Assembly: GCF_004341885.1 (NCBI RefSeq)
Contig: NZ_SLVX01000026.1
Coordinates: 1-64,000, forward strand
Reading direction: 5' to 3'
DNA length: 64,000 bases
From: Shinella granuli
GTDB taxonomy: Bacteria > Pseudomonadota > Alphaproteobacteria > Rhizobiales > Rhizobiaceae
The notes under the pieces were generated by a model. That model ran no database searches and was not told the DNA's origin. It was given only the letters and a program-made list of their open reading frames with translations. Every line of letters begins with the position of its first letter. Position 1 is the stretch's first letter. The translations under genes and the position numbers were made by a program. Below are positions 1-10,055 of the stretch, one piece after another.

Positions 1-29
1 CCTCTTCGCCGGGCATATGCTGTTGGCCC

Positions 30-311
30 TTGTCGAGGATGCGCTGTGGAGGGCCATCGGCAATACGAACACGGCTTGCGGCAAAACGTGCTGACGCTGC
101 CCATGTTCTGCGGTTTGGCGACAGCGAAGGCGACAGCGTATCCCCGACACATTCCATAGATGTCATCGCTGACCGGTTCCTGATTTCTCGGGCCGTCTTC
201 GATCCCGCCTTCGAGCATATCGATAGGCCAGGCCTTATCGGCACTCGTGTCGCGGGCTTCAACATTCGCATTCAGCAAGACCGTCCAAAAATCATCCGCT
301 CGGAGGTCTGA
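30..311 (+). CDS. possible small hypothetical protein (weak)
   Basis: This open frame of 93 codons starts at TTG and ends two bases before the ATG of the next gene, so the two could be translationally coupled. The C-terminal half (roughly residues 40-93) has protein-like composition, but no family is recognised. The same strand in another frame (2-94) also encodes a plausible C-terminal tail that runs in from outside the window, so the first 90 bases may belong to an upstream gene and the true start of this one may be later. It could be a non-coding open frame. Confidence 0.3.
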   Translation: MSRMRCGGPSAIRTRLAAKRADAAHVLRFGDSEGDSVSPTHSIDVIADRFLISRAVFDPAFEHIDRPGLIGTRVAGFNIRIQQDRPKIIRSEV

Positions 312-313
312 AC

Positions 314-553
314 ATGACCGACCGGCAAAAAGAAGTTGAGGTGTACGATACTACCTCGAACCTCGGCGGCAGCCTCACCGTCTCCATCATCGAGGAAATC
401 GATGAAATGACCGTCAAGGTGCGCGTCTGGTATGGACGCGCCACCATCAACGGCTGGGAAACGTGGCGGGAATGGGATGGCTCCATGTTCACCACGACAC
501 GCGACCGCCTCACGAAGAAGCGCATCATGCCGCTTTATTCAAAACGGCCCTAG
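314..553 (+). CDS. small hypothetical protein, 79 aa
   Basis: A GGAGG ribosome-binding site lies nine bases upstream of the ATG, supporting this start. The product is 79 residues, acidic in its first half, with alternating hydrophobic residues suggesting a small beta-rich soluble protein and several tryptophans between residues 37 and 55. I see no signal peptide, membrane segment or known motif. It is followed by two strong hairpins that could end its transcript. Its place next to the plasmid transfer region suggests a plasmid-borne accessory gene, but no function can be assigned. Confidence 0.55.
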   Translation: MTDRQKEVEVYDTTSNLGGSLTVSIIEEIDEMTVKVRVWYGRATINGWETWREWDGSMFTTTRDRLTKKRIMPLYSKRP

Positions 554-568
554 ATCGCGGGGCTGACA

Positions 569-594
569 GAGAAGGGCCGGAACCGGCCCTTCTC
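569..594. terminator. perfect 12-bp stem hairpin after the 79-aa gene
   Basis: GAGAAGGGCCGG and its exact complement are separated by only AA, 16 bases after the stop codon of the preceding gene. No T-run follows, so it may be a transcript-end stabiliser rather than a true intrinsic terminator. Confidence 0.45.
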
Positions 595-680
595 GCAGGG
601 TGACTCTGATCAGGAATTCTCCGCGCAACCTGCCAACGTGATCGGCTGGTTGAAGATGCCGTCCAAATTTGCCGGCTGGA

Positions 681-717
681 GCCCGCGCCGGGGCATCGAA
701 CCCCGGCGCGGGCTTTT
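681..717 (+). terminator. intrinsic terminator
   Basis: A perfect 13-bp GC stem (GCCCGCGCCGGGG, loop CATCGAA) is followed at once by TTTT. It sits between the plus-strand small gene and the end of the minus-strand WGR gene, as expected for a terminator insulating convergent genes. Confidence 0.75.
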
Positions 718-796
718 GCCGCGCAAAGCGTCAAACCGTCCGATCCATCGGGCCGGTTCATTCATCGGATCGCCGGCGGGCTCCACCTGTTGCCGG

Positions 797-1138
797 TCAG
801 CCAACCATTCTTTGCCCGGAGTTATATTTCGACCCGTATCCGCGCAAGCGCTTCTGCCTCAGAAGGGCGAGAAAGAGTTCGACCGCCTCCTCCTCGCACT
901 GAAAATGATGCGCCAGCTTCTGGCCTCCCGTGCCGATACGTCCCCAACGTCGGGTCAGGCAGGTATCCCCGAACAGCGTAGGCTCGATAGACATGGCATA
1001 GTAGCGGGCCATGTTTTTCGAAGCGTCTATTTTCTCAACGTAGAGGTGATAGGGCTGTGCAATCATGGAGGCAGGATCGCGCAGACGAGAGTCCGGGTCC
1101 AACGAGAGATGTGAATCGGTCGACGCCAATTGATTCAT
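797..1138 (-). CDS. WGR-domain protein
   Basis: The core of the product is a WGR domain (named for Trp-Gly-Arg). The motif RRWGRIGTGGQ is followed by a helix rich in Glu and by ARLLRQK-like residues (LALLRQKRLRGY). WGR domains occur in PARP and in stand-alone bacterial proteins, where they are thought to bind nucleic acid; small WGR proteins are common on rhizobial plasmids. The start is uncertain: ATG at 1138 gives 113 residues and ATG at 1066 gives 89 residues with just the domain; neither has a clear ribosome-binding site. It lies downstream of traG and the small membrane protein on the same strand and may be the last gene of that operon. Its role in transfer is unknown. Confidence 0.7.
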   Translation of the reverse strand: MNQLASTDSHLSLDPDSRLRDPASMIAQPYHLYVEKIDASKNMARYYAMSIEPTLFGDTCLTRRWGRIGTGGQKLAHHFQCEEEAVELFLALLRQKRLRGYGSKYNSGQRMVG

Positions 1139-1194
1139 GTCGTTGATGGATGGTCGAATGGTCGGCGTTGCCAACCTTAGATCAATCGGCTGAA

Positions 1195-1605
1195 TCAAGA
1201 CGTAGATGGTCTCGCTTCTACGATCGCGACGCCCTCCGTCTTTTCCTGCCTTCTGTGCTTCGTCGGCGTCGAGCGAATGCGGTTGAAGATTGGCGGGAGA
1301 AACGGAACGTCCTGCCAGACCACGTCGATTTCGAAGAGGGTGTCGCTGTTGCGATTGCGCCAGCGCACCTCCTCCCGCGTGACGAAGGGTGGCGCGATTT
1401 CAGCGAGTGCTGCGAGCGGTGCGAGCGGTGCGAGCACAAGCACGCAGAAGAGACATACGGTTCTGACGAGAACGATGCCAAGTGGTGGGAGAATGTCTGC
1501 GCTGATGATCGCGCTGGCACTCAGAAAGGGCGCAGCTATGATGAACGCGACCCAGATCATCAATGGGCCGACAAGCGAATACCATGTCTTTCTCCAGTGC
1601 TTCAT
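1195..1605 (-). CDS. small membrane protein downstream of traG
   Basis: The product has 136 residues with two hydrophobic segments near the N-terminus (about residues 10-32 and 43-68), followed by a hydrophilic tail with Arg/Asn-rich sequence and a basic C-terminus. The gene begins nine bases after the traG stop, so it is probably cotranscribed with traC-traD-traG. I do not recognise a family. A membrane partner of the coupling protein or an entry-exclusion-like function is conceivable, but only from location. Confidence 0.6.
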   Translation of the reverse strand: MKHWRKTWYSLVGPLMIWVAFIIAAPFLSASAIISADILPPLGIVLVRTVCLFCVLVLAPLAPLAALAEIAPPFVTREEVRWRNRNSDTLFEIDVVWQDVPFLPPIFNRIRSTPTKHRRQEKTEGVAIVEARPSTS

Positions 1606-1614
1606 GTGCTTTGC

Positions 1615-3576
1615 TCACTCGTTATGGCTGGGATTGGCCGCGCGGGTTGTCGCTGGTCCGGGGATCGTTTGATGAAATCTATTCTGGCCGACGCAAGCCT
1701 TCATGTCGTCACGCCGGAACCAGATCGCGCGCCCGCATCTGAGCGGCGGATTGCCTGATGTGAAGACGATCTGTTCGTCGCCGCGCATGCGCAGGACCTC
1801 GTGCGGCATGATCAATGGCCGACGGCTGAGCTGCTTCGAGCGCGAGCGTGACGATCCCTTCATTCCCGTGGAGCGGTTTGTCTGGTCGACCTCGACCGTC
1901 GTGTCGCCGCAGCGCTTCGAGATGTAGTCGGCCGTGTCCGGGTCGTTGATCGCCGCGAACGAGATCCACGATGCGGATTCGAACCATTTGCTTGTCGCGT
2001 CACGGCCACCATAGGCTTCGCGCATCTGGCCGATCGACTGGAAGACCATGGTGAGCGTGATGCCATACTTCCTGCCGGCGTCGCGCGCCGTTTCGAGGAT
2101 GCGCAGATAGCCGAGGCGGGCGACCTCGTCGAGCAGAAATAACGTCCTTCCCGCGACCTCGCCATTGCGATTATAGATGGCATTGAGCAGCGAGCCGATC
2201 ACAACGCGCGCCAGCCCCGGATGTGCCTCCAGCACCTTGAGATCGAGCGCGATGAACAGGTCCGTGCCGCCTCCCGCGAGATCGTCGGTCGAGAAACTGT
2301 TGCCCGACACGAGCGCCGCATAGTTCGGGTAGGACAGCCAGTGCGTTTCCTTCACCGCGTTGGCGTAGACGCCGGAAAAGGTCTCCGGTGTCATGTTGAC
2401 GAAGACGGCAACATTCTCCTTCACGAAATCAGACTCGGACTGCTCATAAATCCGTGTCAAGCGCTCGCGGAGCTTCGGCTCCGGCTCCGACAGATTTGAC
2501 CGGACGCGGCGCAGCGTCTGGTCCTTCTCGTCCGTATGCCCGGACAGGCAGACGTCGGCGATCAGCGCCGTCAGGAGCTGCATGGCGGATACTCGGAAGA
2601 AGTCGTCGCGGGCCGACGCCGTGCGTGCATTGTCGGTCATGATCCAGGTCGCCACCGCGACGATATCCTCTTCCTTGGTGTTGCCGTGTCGGCCGATCCA
2701 GTCGAGCGCGTTGAAACCGATCGCGGGCGTGGCGGGATCGAGCACGATCACGTTTCGGCCGGCCTTGCGCCGATGATCGACGACCATCGGCGCGACCTCG
2801 CTCGACGGATCGAGCACCACGAGGCCGCCGCCCCACCTAAGGGCAGTCGGGATCGTCACCGAGGTCGTCTTGAAGCCACCGGAACCGGCGAAGACGATAC
2901 CGTGCGACGAACCGAACGAGCCGTCGAAGCACAACAAGGGAGACCTGCCGCCGGCGCCCCAGCTCCGCGCGTCACCGGCGCGGAACGGCATCCCCGCTAC
3001 GCTGTCCTTGTCGACGCGGTAACGTTCACCAATCACGATGCCGCCGGCATCGGGAAACAGCTTGACGGCGTCGGCCATCTTCATCCAGTCGGCCTCGCCG
3101 TGCACGGCCCGCTTCCCCGCGATCCGCCGCGGCGCTGCTTTCGCAAAGGCGGCGTTCCCCCTGGTCGCGACGCGCAGTGCGAAGATCCCGCTCAAGACGG
3201 CGGCGCATGCGCCGAGCATCGCCGACGGATCCGTATAGGCGAAAACCGACTGGCCTTGAGGCACCCGATCAGCAAGAGCAAAGAGCCGCCACCCTTCGCG
3301 TGCGATCGCCGCGATGCAGACGACGAAAGCACTAGCCAATACGCTCCAACCGGCTGCCTTGATGTTTGCCGCGCCCGCCGTCGCGAACAGGAAGATGACG
3401 CCGATCGCTGCGGCCGCGGTGTAGGGCAGGGCGAGGCCGATCCGGCCGAGCATCAGTTTCGCCTGGGGCGACGTTCCGAAACCCGAGAGCCAGGTTTCGA
3501 TGCCGAACATTGCCAGCATGGCTGCGATCATGAATGCGGCTGGCAGGATTGTGAGAAGGAGCCTATTCACCGTCAT
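1615..3576 (-). CDS. traG: TraG, type IV coupling protein
   Basis: TraG is the inner-membrane ATPase of the VirD4/TraG family that links the relaxosome to the mating channel and pumps DNA. The product has 653 residues, close to Ti-plasmid TraG. Three or more membrane segments occupy about residues 5-135. A Walker A motif (GSGGFKTT) lies at 231-238 and Walker B ([12 protein letters not shown]) in the C-terminal half. The start overlaps the end of traD by 14 bases and the order traC-traD-traG matches Ti and symbiotic plasmids. Expression is probably activated by TraR from the tra box upstream of traC. Confidence 0.95.
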   Translation of the reverse strand: MTVNRLLLTILPAAFMIAAMLAMFGIETWLSGFGTSPQAKLMLGRIGLALPYTAAAAIGVIFLFATAGAANIKAAGWSVLASAFVVCIAAIAREGWRLFALADRVPQGQSVFAYTDPSAMLGACAAVLSGIFALRVATRGNAAFAKAAPRRIAGKRAVHGEADWMKMADAVKLFPDAGGIVIGERYRVDKDSVAGMPFRAGDARSWGAGGRSPLLCFDGSFGSSHGIVFAGSGGFKTTSVTIPTALRWGGGLVVLDPSSEVAPMVVDHRRKAGRNVIVLDPATPAIGFNALDWIGRHGNTKEEDIVAVATWIMTDNARTASARDDFFRVSAMQLLTALIADVCLSGHTDEKDQTLRRVRSNLSEPEPKLRERLTRIYEQSESDFVKENVAVFVNMTPETFSGVYANAVKETHWLSYPNYAALVSGNSFSTDDLAGGGTDLFIALDLKVLEAHPGLARVVIGSLLNAIYNRNGEVAGRTLFLLDEVARLGYLRILETARDAGRKYGITLTMVFQSIGQMREAYGGRDATSKWFESASWISFAAINDPDTADYISKRCGDTTVEVDQTNRSTGMKGSSRSRSKQLSRRPLIMPHEVLRMRGDEQIVFTSGNPPLRCGRAIWFRRDDMKACVGQNRFHQTIPGPATTRAANPSHNE

Positions 3577-3778
3577 GACCGAATGCCTCTGCGCCGATTG
3601 CGGTCAGGCGCGAGCGCTCGGCTTCGTCTCCGCGGATGCGCCCCGCGGCGTCGATCAGCAGGCCGAGCAACAGTGCCCGTTTCTCGTAGCGCAGCCCGGC
3701 CTTCACGATCAGGCCGCCGAGCTCGATTTTCTCGCGCGTGTCTTTCTTTCGCGCGTCGCTCGAATTGGTTTGCCGCAT
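3563..3778 (-). CDS. traD: TraD conjugal transfer protein
   Basis: TraD is a small protein of the Ti-type DNA-processing set. The ATG at 3778 gives 71 residues, the length of the family, and begins four bases after the traC stop. The sequence contains [18 protein letters not shown], a helix-rich segment typical of the family. The reading frame is open further upstream but that would overlap traC completely. It is probably an auxiliary relaxosome or coupling-protein partner; its biochemical role is not firmly known. Confidence 0.9.
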   Translation of the reverse strand: MRQTNSSDARKKDTREKIELGGLIVKAGLRYEKRALLLGLLIDAAGRIRGDEAERSRLTAIGAEAFGHDGE

Positions 3779-3782
3779 CCGC

Positions 3783-4079
3783 TCAAGCCTCGCCAGCGCC
3801 GCCCGCATCCTCGCCAGGCGCGACCGCCGTGGACGTGTCGCCGCCGGTCCTGCCGTCACCGGCATTCTTCTTCCCGGTCGCAACTTCCTTGCCTCCGCGA
3901 AACCGCCCGGCGATGTCCTCGAACGCTGCCTGAAGTGCGGCTTCCTCGATCTCGATTTCGCCGAGGCCGGCCTTCAGCGCGATCCTGCCAATGCGCTCGG
4001 CCTCGCGTGTCTCGGCTGCTTTGAGCTGATCCTGGAGCCTGGCGATTTCTTCCCTGATCTTCGACGACGGTTTCTTCAT
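3783..4079 (-). CDS. traC: TraC conjugal transfer protein
   Basis: TraC is the small accessory protein of Ti-type relaxosomes. With the ATG at 4079 the product has 98 residues, the expected family length. A charged coiled-coil-like helix (about residues 5-40, [16 protein letters not shown]) is followed by a Gly/Ala-rich acidic tail. It is the first gene of the minus-strand traC-traD-traG operon, just downstream of the tra box at 4154-4171. TraC is believed to help TraA at oriT, as MobC-type proteins do. Confidence 0.92.
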   Translation of the reverse strand: MKKPSSKIREEIARLQDQLKAAETREAERIGRIALKAGLGEIEIEEAALQAAFEDIAGRFRGGKEVATGKKNAGDGRTGGDTSTAVAPGEDAGGAGEA

Positions 4080-4153
4080 TTCGGTGGCACTCCTTTGTGG
4101 TTTTGGCGTTGCATGGGCGACGCCAAAACTCCTCCGGATGCCTAGCCAAGGAA

Positions 4154-4171
4154 ATGTGCAGATTTGCACGT
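4154..4171. promoter_or_regulatory. tra box (TraR operator)
   Basis: ATGTGCAGATTTGCACGT matches the Ti-plasmid tra-box dyad ATGTGCAGATCTGCACAT at 16 of 18 positions. It lies 75 bases upstream of traC and about 155 bases upstream of traA, the same divergent-promoter position as in Ti plasmids. It should be bound by AHL-loaded TraR to activate both transfer operons. Confidence 0.92.
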
Positions 4172-4223
4172 CGGCAAGGCCGACACTTTGGACCATCATC
4201 CCGGCCGTTCCGAAGGAGCGGTT

Positions 4224-4266
4224 CCAAGGGCGCAATTATACGTCGCTGACGCGACGCCTTGCGCTG
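4224..4266. other. oriT: origin of transfer (oriT), Q-type
   Basis: The segment holds AAGGGCGCAATTATA followed by nested inverted repeats: GCGCAA (4230-4235) pairs with TTGCGC (4259-4264), and CGTCGC (4241-4246) pairs with GCGACG (4251-4256). On the complementary strand TTGCGCCCT resembles the nick region of RSF1010/Ti-type oriT sites. It lies between traC and traA, the oriT position on Ti plasmids, and TraA here is a MobA-type relaxase that should nick it. Confidence 0.8.
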
Positions 4267-4326
4267 AGGCCTGAACGGCCTGCCCAGCTCCCGACGAACG
4301 AGGTTCGAACCAGGAGACTCGCCGCG

Positions 4327-7300
4327 GTGGCCATCGCCCACTTCTCCGTCAGCATTGTCAGCCGCGGCGACGGCCGCAGTGCCGTGCTGTCGGCCGCCTA
4401 CCGGCACTGCGCGAAGATGGAGTACGAGCGCGAGGCCCGCACCATCGACTACACGCGCAAACAGGGGCTCCTGCACGAGGAGTTTCTCCTACCGGCCGGT
4501 GCCCCGAAATGGGCGCGGATGCTGATAGCCGATCGCTCGATTGCCGGTGCTTCGGAAACCTTCTGGAACAAGATCGAGGCCTACGAGAAACGCTCTGATG
4601 CCCAGCTCGCCAAAGACCTGACCATTGCCCTGCCGCTGGAACTGACGCCCGAGCAGAACATCGCACTGGTGCGGGATTTCGTGGAGCGGCACATCCTGTC
4701 GAAGGGCATGGTCGCGGACTGGGTCTATCACGACAATCCAGGCAATCCCCACATCCACCTGATGACGACCCTGCGTCCGCTGACCGAGGACGGCTTCGGC
4801 GCGAAGAAGGTCGCGGTAACAGGCGAAGACGGACAGCCATTGCGAAACAAGGCGGGCAAGATCGTCTACGAGCTATGGGCCGGCGGGACGGATGACTTCA
4901 ATGCCTTTCGTGACGCCTGGTTCGAGCGTCTCAACCATCACCTGGCGCTGAACGGGATCTCGCTGCGCGTCGATGGTCGATCTTACGAGAAGCAGGGCAT
5001 CAATCTGGAGCCGACCATCCATCTCGGCGTCGGGGCAAAGGCGATCGAGCGGAAGGCGGAGAAGCAGGGCGTTCGGCCGGAGCTGGAACGGCTCGAGCTG
5101 AATGAGAAACGCCGCAGCGAGAATGCGCGTCGTATTCTTCGCAAGCCCGGGATTGTGGTCGACCTGATCACGCGGGAGAAGAGCGTCTTCGATGAACGCG
5201 ATGTCGCGAAAGTTCTGCATCGTTATATCGATGACCCGGCTGTTTTCCAGCAGCTGATGTTAAGTATCATCCTGAATCCCAAAGTTCTCCGCCTCCAGCG
5301 CGACACGATCGACTTCGCCACCGGCGCGAAGGTGCCGGCGCGCTATTCGACACGGGAGATGATCCGGCTCGAAGCGACGATGGCGCGGCAGGCGATGTGG
5401 CTGTCGGGCCGTGAAACCCATGACGTCGATGACAAGGTGCTGGCGGCGACCTTCGCGCGACATGCGCGCCTGTCCGACGAGCAGAAGGCGGCGATCGAAC
5501 GGATTGCCGGTTCCGCGCGGATAGCAGCCGTGGTCGGCCGCGCCGGCGCAGGCAAGACCACGATGATGAAGGCTGCGCGCGAGGCCTGGGAGCTCGCCGG
5601 ATATCGCGTGGTCGGTGGCGCCCTTGCCGGCAAGGCGGCCGAGGGACTGGAGAAGGAGGCGGGCATCGTCTCCCGCACACTCGCTTCCTGGGAGCTGCGC
5701 TGGCAACAGGGCCGTGACACGCTCGACGCCAGGACCGTGTTTGTCATGGACGAGGCCGGCATGGTCGCCTCGAAACAGATGGCGGGCTTTGTCGATGGTG
5801 TTGTCCGGGCCGGCGCGAAGATCGTGCTGGTCGGCGATCCCGAGCAGCTTCAGCCGATCGAGGCGGGCGCTGCCTTCCGCGCCATCGTCGATCGTATCGG
5901 CTATGCCGAGCTCGAGACGATCTACCGCCAGCGCGAAGAGTGGATGCGGCATGCCTCGCTCGATCTCGCGCGCGGCAACATAGAACAGGGGTTGATGGCC
6001 TATCGCACCCGCGGTCATGTCGTTGGAGAAAAGCTGAAGTCGGAAGCCGTCGAAAGCCTCATCTCGGCTTGGAACCACGACTACGATCCCACGAAGTCGA
6101 TGCTGATGCTGGCGCATCTGCGCCGCGACGTCCGCATGCTCAATGTCATGGCCCGCGAAAAGCTCGTCGAGCGCGGTATCGTCGGAGAGGGACACGTCTT
6201 CAGGACCGCCGACGGCATTCGCCAGTTCGACGCCGGCGATCAGATCGTTTTCCTGAAGAACGAGGGTTCGCTCGGCGTCAAGAACGGGATGATCGGCCGC
6301 GTGATCGAGGCCGCGCCCAGCCGCATCGTCGCGGTCGTGGGCGAGGGCGATCAGCGCCGGCAGGTGACGGTCGAGCAGCGGTTCTACAATGATGTCGATC
6401 ACGGTTATGCCACCACGATCCACAAGAGCCAGGGCGCCACTGTCGACCGGGTGAAAGTGCTGGCTTCACTCTCTCTGGATCGCCACCTGACCTATGTCGC
6501 TATGACGCGCCATCGAGAGGACCTTCAGGTCTATTTCGGGCGCCGCTCCTTCGAAATGAACGGTGGGCTCACCAAGATCCTGTCCCGGCGAAACGCCAAG
6601 GAAACAACGCTCGACTATGAGCGCGGCACGCTCTACCGCGAGGCGCTTCGCTTCGCCGAAAACCGCGGTCTGCGCATCGGTGAGGCTGCGCGGACGCTGC
6701 TGCGCGACCGGCTCGACTGGACGCTGCGCCAGAAAAGCAAGCTCACCGATCTCACCAACCGCCTTCGCCAACTCGGTGAACGTTTCGGCCTGCGGCAATC
6801 CCCGCCAACCCAATCAGCTAAGGAGTCGAAACCCATGGTCGCCGGCATCACCCGGTTCGAGAATTCCGTTGCAGACACGGTTGAGCAAAAACTCGACGCC
6901 GATCTGGCGCTGAAGAAGCAATGGGAGGAGGTCTCGATCCGCTTCCGCTATGTCTTCGCTGATCCCGAGACGGCGTTTCGGGCGATGAACTTTGATGCCA
7001 TGTTGGCCGACAGGGACGCGGCGCGACAGGTGCTTCAGAAGCTTGAGGCCGAGCCGACGTCGATCGGTCCGCTCAGGGGCAAGACCGGCATTCTTGCCAG
7101 CAAGACGGAGCGCGAGGCGCGACGCGTCGCCGAGATCAATGTGCCCGCCCTGAAGCGCGACCTCGAACGCTATCTCCACATGCGCGAAAGCGCCACACAG
7201 CGCATGGCGGCTGACGAACAGGCGCTGCGCCAGCGCGTCTCGATCGACATCCCGGCCCTGTCGCCTGATGCACGCGCGGTGCTCGAGCGCGTGCGCGATG

Positions 7301-7629
7301 CGATCGACCGCAACGATCTTCCCGCCGCCCTTGCATATGCGCTGAGCAACCGCGAGACGAAGCTGGAGATCGACGGGTTCAACAAGGCCGTCACCGAACG
7401 CTTCGGCGAACGCACCCTGCTGACCAATGCCGCACGTGAGCCATCGGGCAAACTCTTCGACAAGCTCTCCGAGGGAATGCAGCCACAGGAGAAGGAACGT
7501 CTCAAGGAAGCCTGGCCGGTCATGCGCACGGCCCAGCAGGTCGCCGCCCATGAGCGTACCACCGAGACCCTGCGGCAGGTCGAGGAACTGCGTCTCGCGC
7601 AACGCCAGACTCCGGTTGTGAAGCAATGA
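4327..7629 (+). CDS. traA: TraA relaxase-helicase
   Basis: TraA nicks oriT, stays bound to the transferred strand and unwinds it. The GTG start at 4327 is chosen because AGGAG lies ten bases upstream and it gives 1100 residues beginning [11 protein letters not shown], the length and N-terminus of Ti TraA. The N-terminal MobA/MobL relaxase domain has a candidate Tyr in SAAYRH (residue 25) and the metal-binding triad [10 protein letters not shown] near residue 135-145. The helicase part has Walker A GRAGAGKT near 405, VFVMDEAG near 472, and a UvrD/RecD-like C-terminal core with TTIHKSQG and [10 protein letters not shown] near 700-730. The stop overlaps the traF start (ATGA). Probably activated by TraR. 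Confidence 0.96.
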   Translation: MAIAHFSVSIVSRGDGRSAVLSAAYRHCAKMEYEREARTIDYTRKQGLLHEEFLLPAGAPKWARMLIADRSIAGASETFWNKIEAYEKRSDAQLAKDLTIALPLELTPEQNIALVRDFVERHILSKGMVADWVYHDNPGNPHIHLMTTLRPLTEDGFGAKKVAVTGEDGQPLRNKAGKIVYELWAGGTDDFNAFRDAWFERLNHHLALNGISLRVDGRSYEKQGINLEPTIHLGVGAKAIERKAEKQGVRPELERLELNEKRRSENARRILRKPGIVVDLITREKSVFDERDVAKVLHRYIDDPAVFQQLMLSIILNPKVLRLQRDTIDFATGAKVPARYSTREMIRLEATMARQAMWLSGRETHDVDDKVLAATFARHARLSDEQKAAIERIAGSARIAAVVGRAGAGKTTMMKAAREAWELAGYRVVGGALAGKAAEGLEKEAGIVSRTLASWELRWQQGRDTLDARTVFVMDEAGMVASKQMAGFVDGVVRAGAKIVLVGDPEQLQPIEAGAAFRAIVDRIGYAELETIYRQREEWMRHASLDLARGNIEQGLMAYRTRGHVVGEKLKSEAVESLISAWNHDYDPTKSMLMLAHLRRDVRMLNVMAREKLVERGIVGEGHVFRTADGIRQFDAGDQIVFLKNEGSLGVKNGMIGRVIEAAPSRIVAVVGEGDQRRQVTVEQRFYNDVDHGYATTIHKSQGATVDRVKVLASLSLDRHLTYVAMTRHREDLQVYFGRRSFEMNGGLTKILSRRNAKETTLDYERGTLYREALRFAENRGLRIGEAARTLLRDRLDWTLRQKSKLTDLTNRLRQLGERFGLRQSPPTQSAKESKPMVAGITRFENSVADTVEQKLDADLALKKQWEEVSIRFRYVFADPETAFRAMNFDAMLADRDAARQVLQKLEAEPTSIGPLRGKTGILASKTEREARRVAEINVPALKRDLERYLHMRESATQRMAADEQALRQRVSIDIPALSPDARAVLERVRDAIDRNDLPAALAYALSNRETKLEIDGFNKAVTERFGERTLLTNAAREPSGKLFDKLSEGMQPQEKERLKEAWPVMRTAQQVAAHERTTETLRQVEELRLAQRQTPVVKQ

Positions 7630-8156
7630 AGCGGCGCGGTGCGATCATGCTGTTGAGCACGTCAATGGTTGCTATCGCGGGCCTCATCACGGCTGCGGTC
7701 GTCGGTGGCTATCGGCTGAACCTGACGCCGAGCGAGCCGCTCGGGCTCTGGCGCATCGAGAAACTCAATCGTCCGGTCGAGGCAGGAGATCTCGTCTTCA
7801 TCTGCTCGCCCCCGACCGCAAAGTTCGAGGAAGCGCGACTGCGAGGATATCTCCGACGGGGCTTGTGCGCCGGCGGGTTCGCGCCGCTGATCAAGACCGT
7901 CGCAGCGCTTCCCGGACAGCATGTCGAAGTTACCGACCACGTCGTGATCGAAGGCCGTTCCCTTGCCGCATCCGTCGTCCGGAAGACGGACGGAGAGGGC
8001 AGGACGATCACGCCATATCCTGGTGGCATCGTGCCATCAGGACATCTCTATCTCCACTCCTCTTTTGCGAGCTCCTATGACTCCCGATACTTCGGACCTG
8101 TCCCCGACAGCGGCCTTCTCGGCCTCGCCCGGCCGATCCTCACCTTCGATCCGTGA
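7626..8156 (+). CDS. traF: TraF, S26-type conjugal transfer peptidase
   Basis: TraF belongs to the signal-peptidase S26 family; RP4 TraF cyclises the conjugative pilin TrbC. The product has 176 residues with an N-terminal membrane anchor (about 7-28). The nucleophile Ser36 lies in TPSEPLG and the general-base Lys90 in [11 protein letters not shown], both in the expected spacing and context. The ATG overlaps the traA stop. The 3-prime end overlaps traB by about 80 bases. The pilin it would act on (trbC) is not in the window. Confidence 0.93.
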   Translation: MKRRGAIMLLSTSMVAIAGLITAAVVGGYRLNLTPSEPLGLWRIEKLNRPVEAGDLVFICSPPTAKFEEARLRGYLRRGLCAGGFAPLIKTVAALPGQHVEVTDHVVIEGRSLAASVVRKTDGEGRTITPYPGGIVPSGHLYLHSSFASSYDSRYFGPVPDSGLLGLARPILTFDP

Positions 8157-9342
8157 TCGCATTTCTGATCGTTGGCGATTTGAGTTGCTCATCGTCGCAT
8201 CCGTCGTCTGCGGCTCAGTCGGCTGGAGCGGCAACGTGCTCGCTCTTCCGGCCGCGATGCTCTTCCCGGCGCTTTGGGCGATGTCGCCATCGCGCACGGT
8301 CGCGGCCCTCGTGTCGGCGGGCTACTTCCTGGCCGCCTCGCGCGGCCTGCCGCAGGGTGTCGCGAACTTCTATTCAGCCGATCTTTGGCCGGGCTTCCTG
8401 CTCTGGTTCGCGGCCTCACTCTCCTTTGTCGCCGTGCATGCGGCTCTTTGGACAAGGCATCCGGGAAGGGGCCACTCGGGAATAGGACGACCGGTGCGTT
8501 ATCTGGCGGCGGCGGTGCTGACGGGGCTGCCGCCCTTTGGGATCACGGGGTGGGCGCATCCGCTGACCGCAGCCGGCGTATTGTTTCCCGGATGGGGATG
8601 GTGGGGATTGCTCGCGACTGCAGCCGGCCTGCTCGTCATGGTGACGAGACTATGGCCGGCTGTGGCAATGGCCCTCTGCGGCTTCTGGCTGTGGTCCGCC
8701 GCATCGTGGACAGATCCGAACCTACCGGAAGCGTGGAGCGGCGGCGATCTTGAATACGGCCAGATGCTCGGTCGCGATGGGTCGCTCGAGTATCACAGTG
8801 ACCTGATCGCAACTGTGCGCAAGGCGGCAGGCAAGGGAACCCGCGTCATCATCCTTCCCGAAAGCGCGCTCGGTTTCTGGACGCCGACGGTCGCTCGCCT
8901 TTGGCGGGAGGGACTGAATGGGCTGGATGTCACAGTCGTCGCCGGCGCCGCCATCATCGATGCGCAAGGCTACGACAACGTCATGGTGGCGGTTGGTTCC
9001 GGCGCAGCGGACATCCTCTACAAGGAGCGCATGCCGGTTCCGGTTTCCATGTGGCAGCCATGGCTTCGGCGGACGGGGCAGGGCGGCGGCGGTGCCCGCG
9101 CCCATCTGTTCGCCAATCCGGTCGTCGAGAGCGAGGGAACCCGGATCGCGCCGCTCATCTGCTACGAGCAGCTCATCCTCTGGCCGGTCCTGCAGTCGAT
9201 GCTGCATTCCCCTGGCGTCATCGTCGCAACGGGTAACGGCTGGTGGACCGCTGGCACTTCGATCATTGCGATCCAGAAGGCGAGCGTGACCGCCTGGGCA
9301 AAGCTCTTCGACCTGCCCGTCGTAATGGCCTTCAACACATAA
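8077..9342 (+). CDS. traB: TraB, nitrilase-like conjugal transfer membrane protein
   Basis: TraB of Ti-type plasmids has membrane helices and a carbon-nitrogen-hydrolase-like domain related to apolipoprotein N-acyltransferase. The ATG at 8077 gives 421 residues, with several hydrophobic segments in about 30-220 and the hydrolase-like part after that ([25 protein letters not shown] with Cys, [10 protein letters not shown]). This start lies inside traF, a long overlap known in this gene pair, and the ribosome-binding site is weak. The open frame continues further upstream to 7963 but those residues look non-native. TraB improves transfer efficiency in Ti plasmids; its substrate is unknown. Confidence 0.88.
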   Translation: MTPDTSDLSPTAAFSASPGRSSPSIRDRISDRWRFELLIVASVVCGSVGWSGNVLALPAAMLFPALWAMSPSRTVAALVSAGYFLAASRGLPQGVANFYSADLWPGFLLWFAASLSFVAVHAALWTRHPGRGHSGIGRPVRYLAAAVLTGLPPFGITGWAHPLTAAGVLFPGWGWWGLLATAAGLLVMVTRLWPAVAMALCGFWLWSAASWTDPNLPEAWSGGDLEYGQMLGRDGSLEYHSDLIATVRKAAGKGTRVIILPESALGFWTPTVARLWREGLNGLDVTVVAGAAIIDAQGYDNVMVAVGSGAADILYKERMPVPVSMWQPWLRRTGQGGGGARAHLFANPVVESEGTRIAPLICYEQLILWPVLQSMLHSPGVIVATGNGWWTAGTSIIAIQKASVTAWAKLFDLPVVMAFNT

Positions 9343-9355
9343 CGGAGACAATCAG

Positions 9356-9985
9356 ATGGTCGATGCCGCCCTCATCCAGCAATGCGCCGATCCGGGCTTG
9401 AAGCCCGCGATTGTCGAACAGTTCATTGAGCGGGCGGGGTCGCAGGATCCACTCGCTGTCACGATAAGATCCGGAAGCCGCATGGTGCTGGTGCCGAAGC
9501 CCACCACGTCCGACGAGGCGATGGAACTGATCCGCCAGCATGTCGGCCGCAATATCGTGCGTGTCGGCGTCACCCAATATCCGGCTGGTCTCGGCGTTAT
9601 GGAGGCCGGTGCGCTGAAACCGGACCTGGTCGATCGTTGCGAAAATATCCGGATGGGCACAGCGCTCTTCGCCAAGGTCTATCGTATCGTTACCAAATGG
9701 TACGGCAATCCCACCGAGAGTGAAGTTCTTCCCGAGGTTCTCGACGATGCGATCATCGCCTGGCAGACGGGGTATTTCGAGGGAACGGCGGTGTTTCGGG
9801 CGGCAGACCCTGGCGAAGTGGAGGTGCCGGACCCTGAGAAGGACGAGCCTGCGAGCGATGCTGTCGAACAGTTAGTAGATGCTGCCGAGGAGGAAGTGAG
9901 CGATCCTGTCGATGACGAGGCGCGCGGCGACGATCCAAACAAGGCGGGCATTCGTGTCGATCTCTCAGGAATTGGAGCCGAATGA
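9356..9985 (+). CDS. traH: TraH conjugal transfer protein
   Basis: TraH is the last gene of the traA-traF-traB-traH operon of Ti-type plasmids. The product has 209 residues: a globular N-terminal part (1-145) containing VTQYPAGLGVMEAGALKPDLVD and a strongly acidic, low-complexity tail (about 150-209, many Glu/Asp/Pro). CGGAGA lies 8 bases upstream of the ATG. It starts 13 bases after traB. The exact role of TraH is not established. Confidence 0.9.
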   Translation: MVDAALIQQCADPGLKPAIVEQFIERAGSQDPLAVTIRSGSRMVLVPKPTTSDEAMELIRQHVGRNIVRVGVTQYPAGLGVMEAGALKPDLVDRCENIRMGTALFAKVYRIVTKWYGNPTESEVLPEVLDDAIIAWQTGYFEGTAVFRAADPGEVEVPDPEKDEPASDAVEQLVDAAEEEVSDPVDDEARGDDPNKAGIRVDLSGIGAE

Positions 9986-10024
9986 CCTTGCTTTTGTGAA
10001 ATTCACAGCGCGACCTGCGTGATC

Positions 10025-10042
10025 ATGTGCATGTTTGCACTG
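10025..10042. promoter_or_regulatory. degenerate tra-box-like site upstream of traM
   Basis: ATGTGCATGTTTGCACTG matches the tra-box consensus at 13 of 18 positions, keeping both GTGC and GCAC half-site cores. It lies 39 bases after traH and about 265 bases before traM. In Ti plasmids traM is itself activated by TraR, so a site here is expected, but the match is weaker than at 4154. Confidence 0.55.
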
Positions 10043-10055
10043 GCGAATTCAGCCT

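Noticed and set aside
2536-3933. 465-codon plus-strand open frame opposite traG and traD
   Set aside because: It lies antisense to genes with clear family matches, has no family of its own and reflects high-GC codon bias.
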